Below are positions 63,938 to 64,000 of a DNA stretch of 64,000 bases, piece after piece (the stretch's first letter is position 1; the number at the start of each line of letters is the position of its first letter). The stretch covers positions 1-64,000 of the forward strand of contig JAURWS010000015.1 of assembly GCA_030654835.1 (NCBI GenBank), read 5' to 3'. Position numbers and translations under genes: made by a program. The notes beneath the pieces were generated by a model. The model did not search any database. It was not told where the DNA came from and saw only the letters and a list, made by a program, of their open reading frames with translations. Source of the DNA: Gammaproteobacteria bacterium (GTDB lineage Bacteria; Pseudomonadota; Gammaproteobacteria; Pseudomonadales; Pseudohongiellaceae).

Positions 63938-64000
63938 AGTCTCTGCAAAGCTGACTGAATAAATGAAGCCCATCATCGGGTCCTGTAAGGGGTCTGGTGG

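Overview
The window looks like chromosomal DNA of a gammaproteobacterium, most likely related to Pseudomonadales/Cellvibrionales. The reasons are the housekeeping gene order (rpsU-yqeY-dnaG-rpoD; lptD-surA-pdxA-rsmA-apaG-apaH-cca with amgK-murU divergent; rpe-trpE) and a REP-type repeat (core GTGGGAGCGGGCCTTGCCCGCG) of the kind known from pseudomonads. Nothing suggests a plasmid or phage genome. Placement below class level is inference.

Left part (1-20.4 kb): an accessory, defence-rich region. It begins with the 3' part of an HNH/DUF222 gene, then a secreted GH88/105-like protein with two membrane proteins, a DUF4143 ATPase, and a ParS-RES toxin-antitoxin pair. A type I restriction-modification locus follows (hsdM, hsdS, an AlbA_2/Schlafen-type ATP-binding gene, hsdR). 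After it come a HATPase plus STAS-like (DUF4325-type) pair and then a five-gene ubiquitin-like conjugation operon: a 57-aa basic protein, a ubiquitin-like protein ending in Gly, an E2-like protein, a JAB-E1 fusion, and a DUF6527 zinc protein. The region ends with a 1.16-kb segment carrying mqsRA. That segment lies between two copies of the 3' part of a tRNA(CAU) gene, so the tRNA is evidently an integration site. No integrase is visible.

Middle (20.6-31.6 kb): a sulfatase-type membrane protein, then a cluster pairing pterin/flavin-type enzymes (RibA, RibD-like reductase, MDR dehydrogenase, PTPS homologue with Glu in place of the catalytic Cys) with lipid and glycan enzymes (glycosyltransferase, methyltransferase, CDP-alcohol phosphatidyltransferase, LPG-synthase-like flippase). 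An nsrR - truncated haemoglobin - ferredoxin reductase module follows, probably for nitric oxide detoxification.

Right part (31.6-64 kb): the macromolecular synthesis genes, tsaD-folB-folK, a Kef-type antiporter, cca, apaH, apaG, rsmA, pdxA, surA, lptD, the AmgK/MurU peptidoglycan recycling pair, rpe, trpE, a photolyase (apparently with a non-ATG start), an RTX-type secreted protein, and an extracytoplasmic redox cluster (tlpA, DUF4266, DUF3570, apbE, dsbD). It closes with a DUF5916 outer-membrane protein. REP elements occur between genes and, in four cases, inside reading frames.
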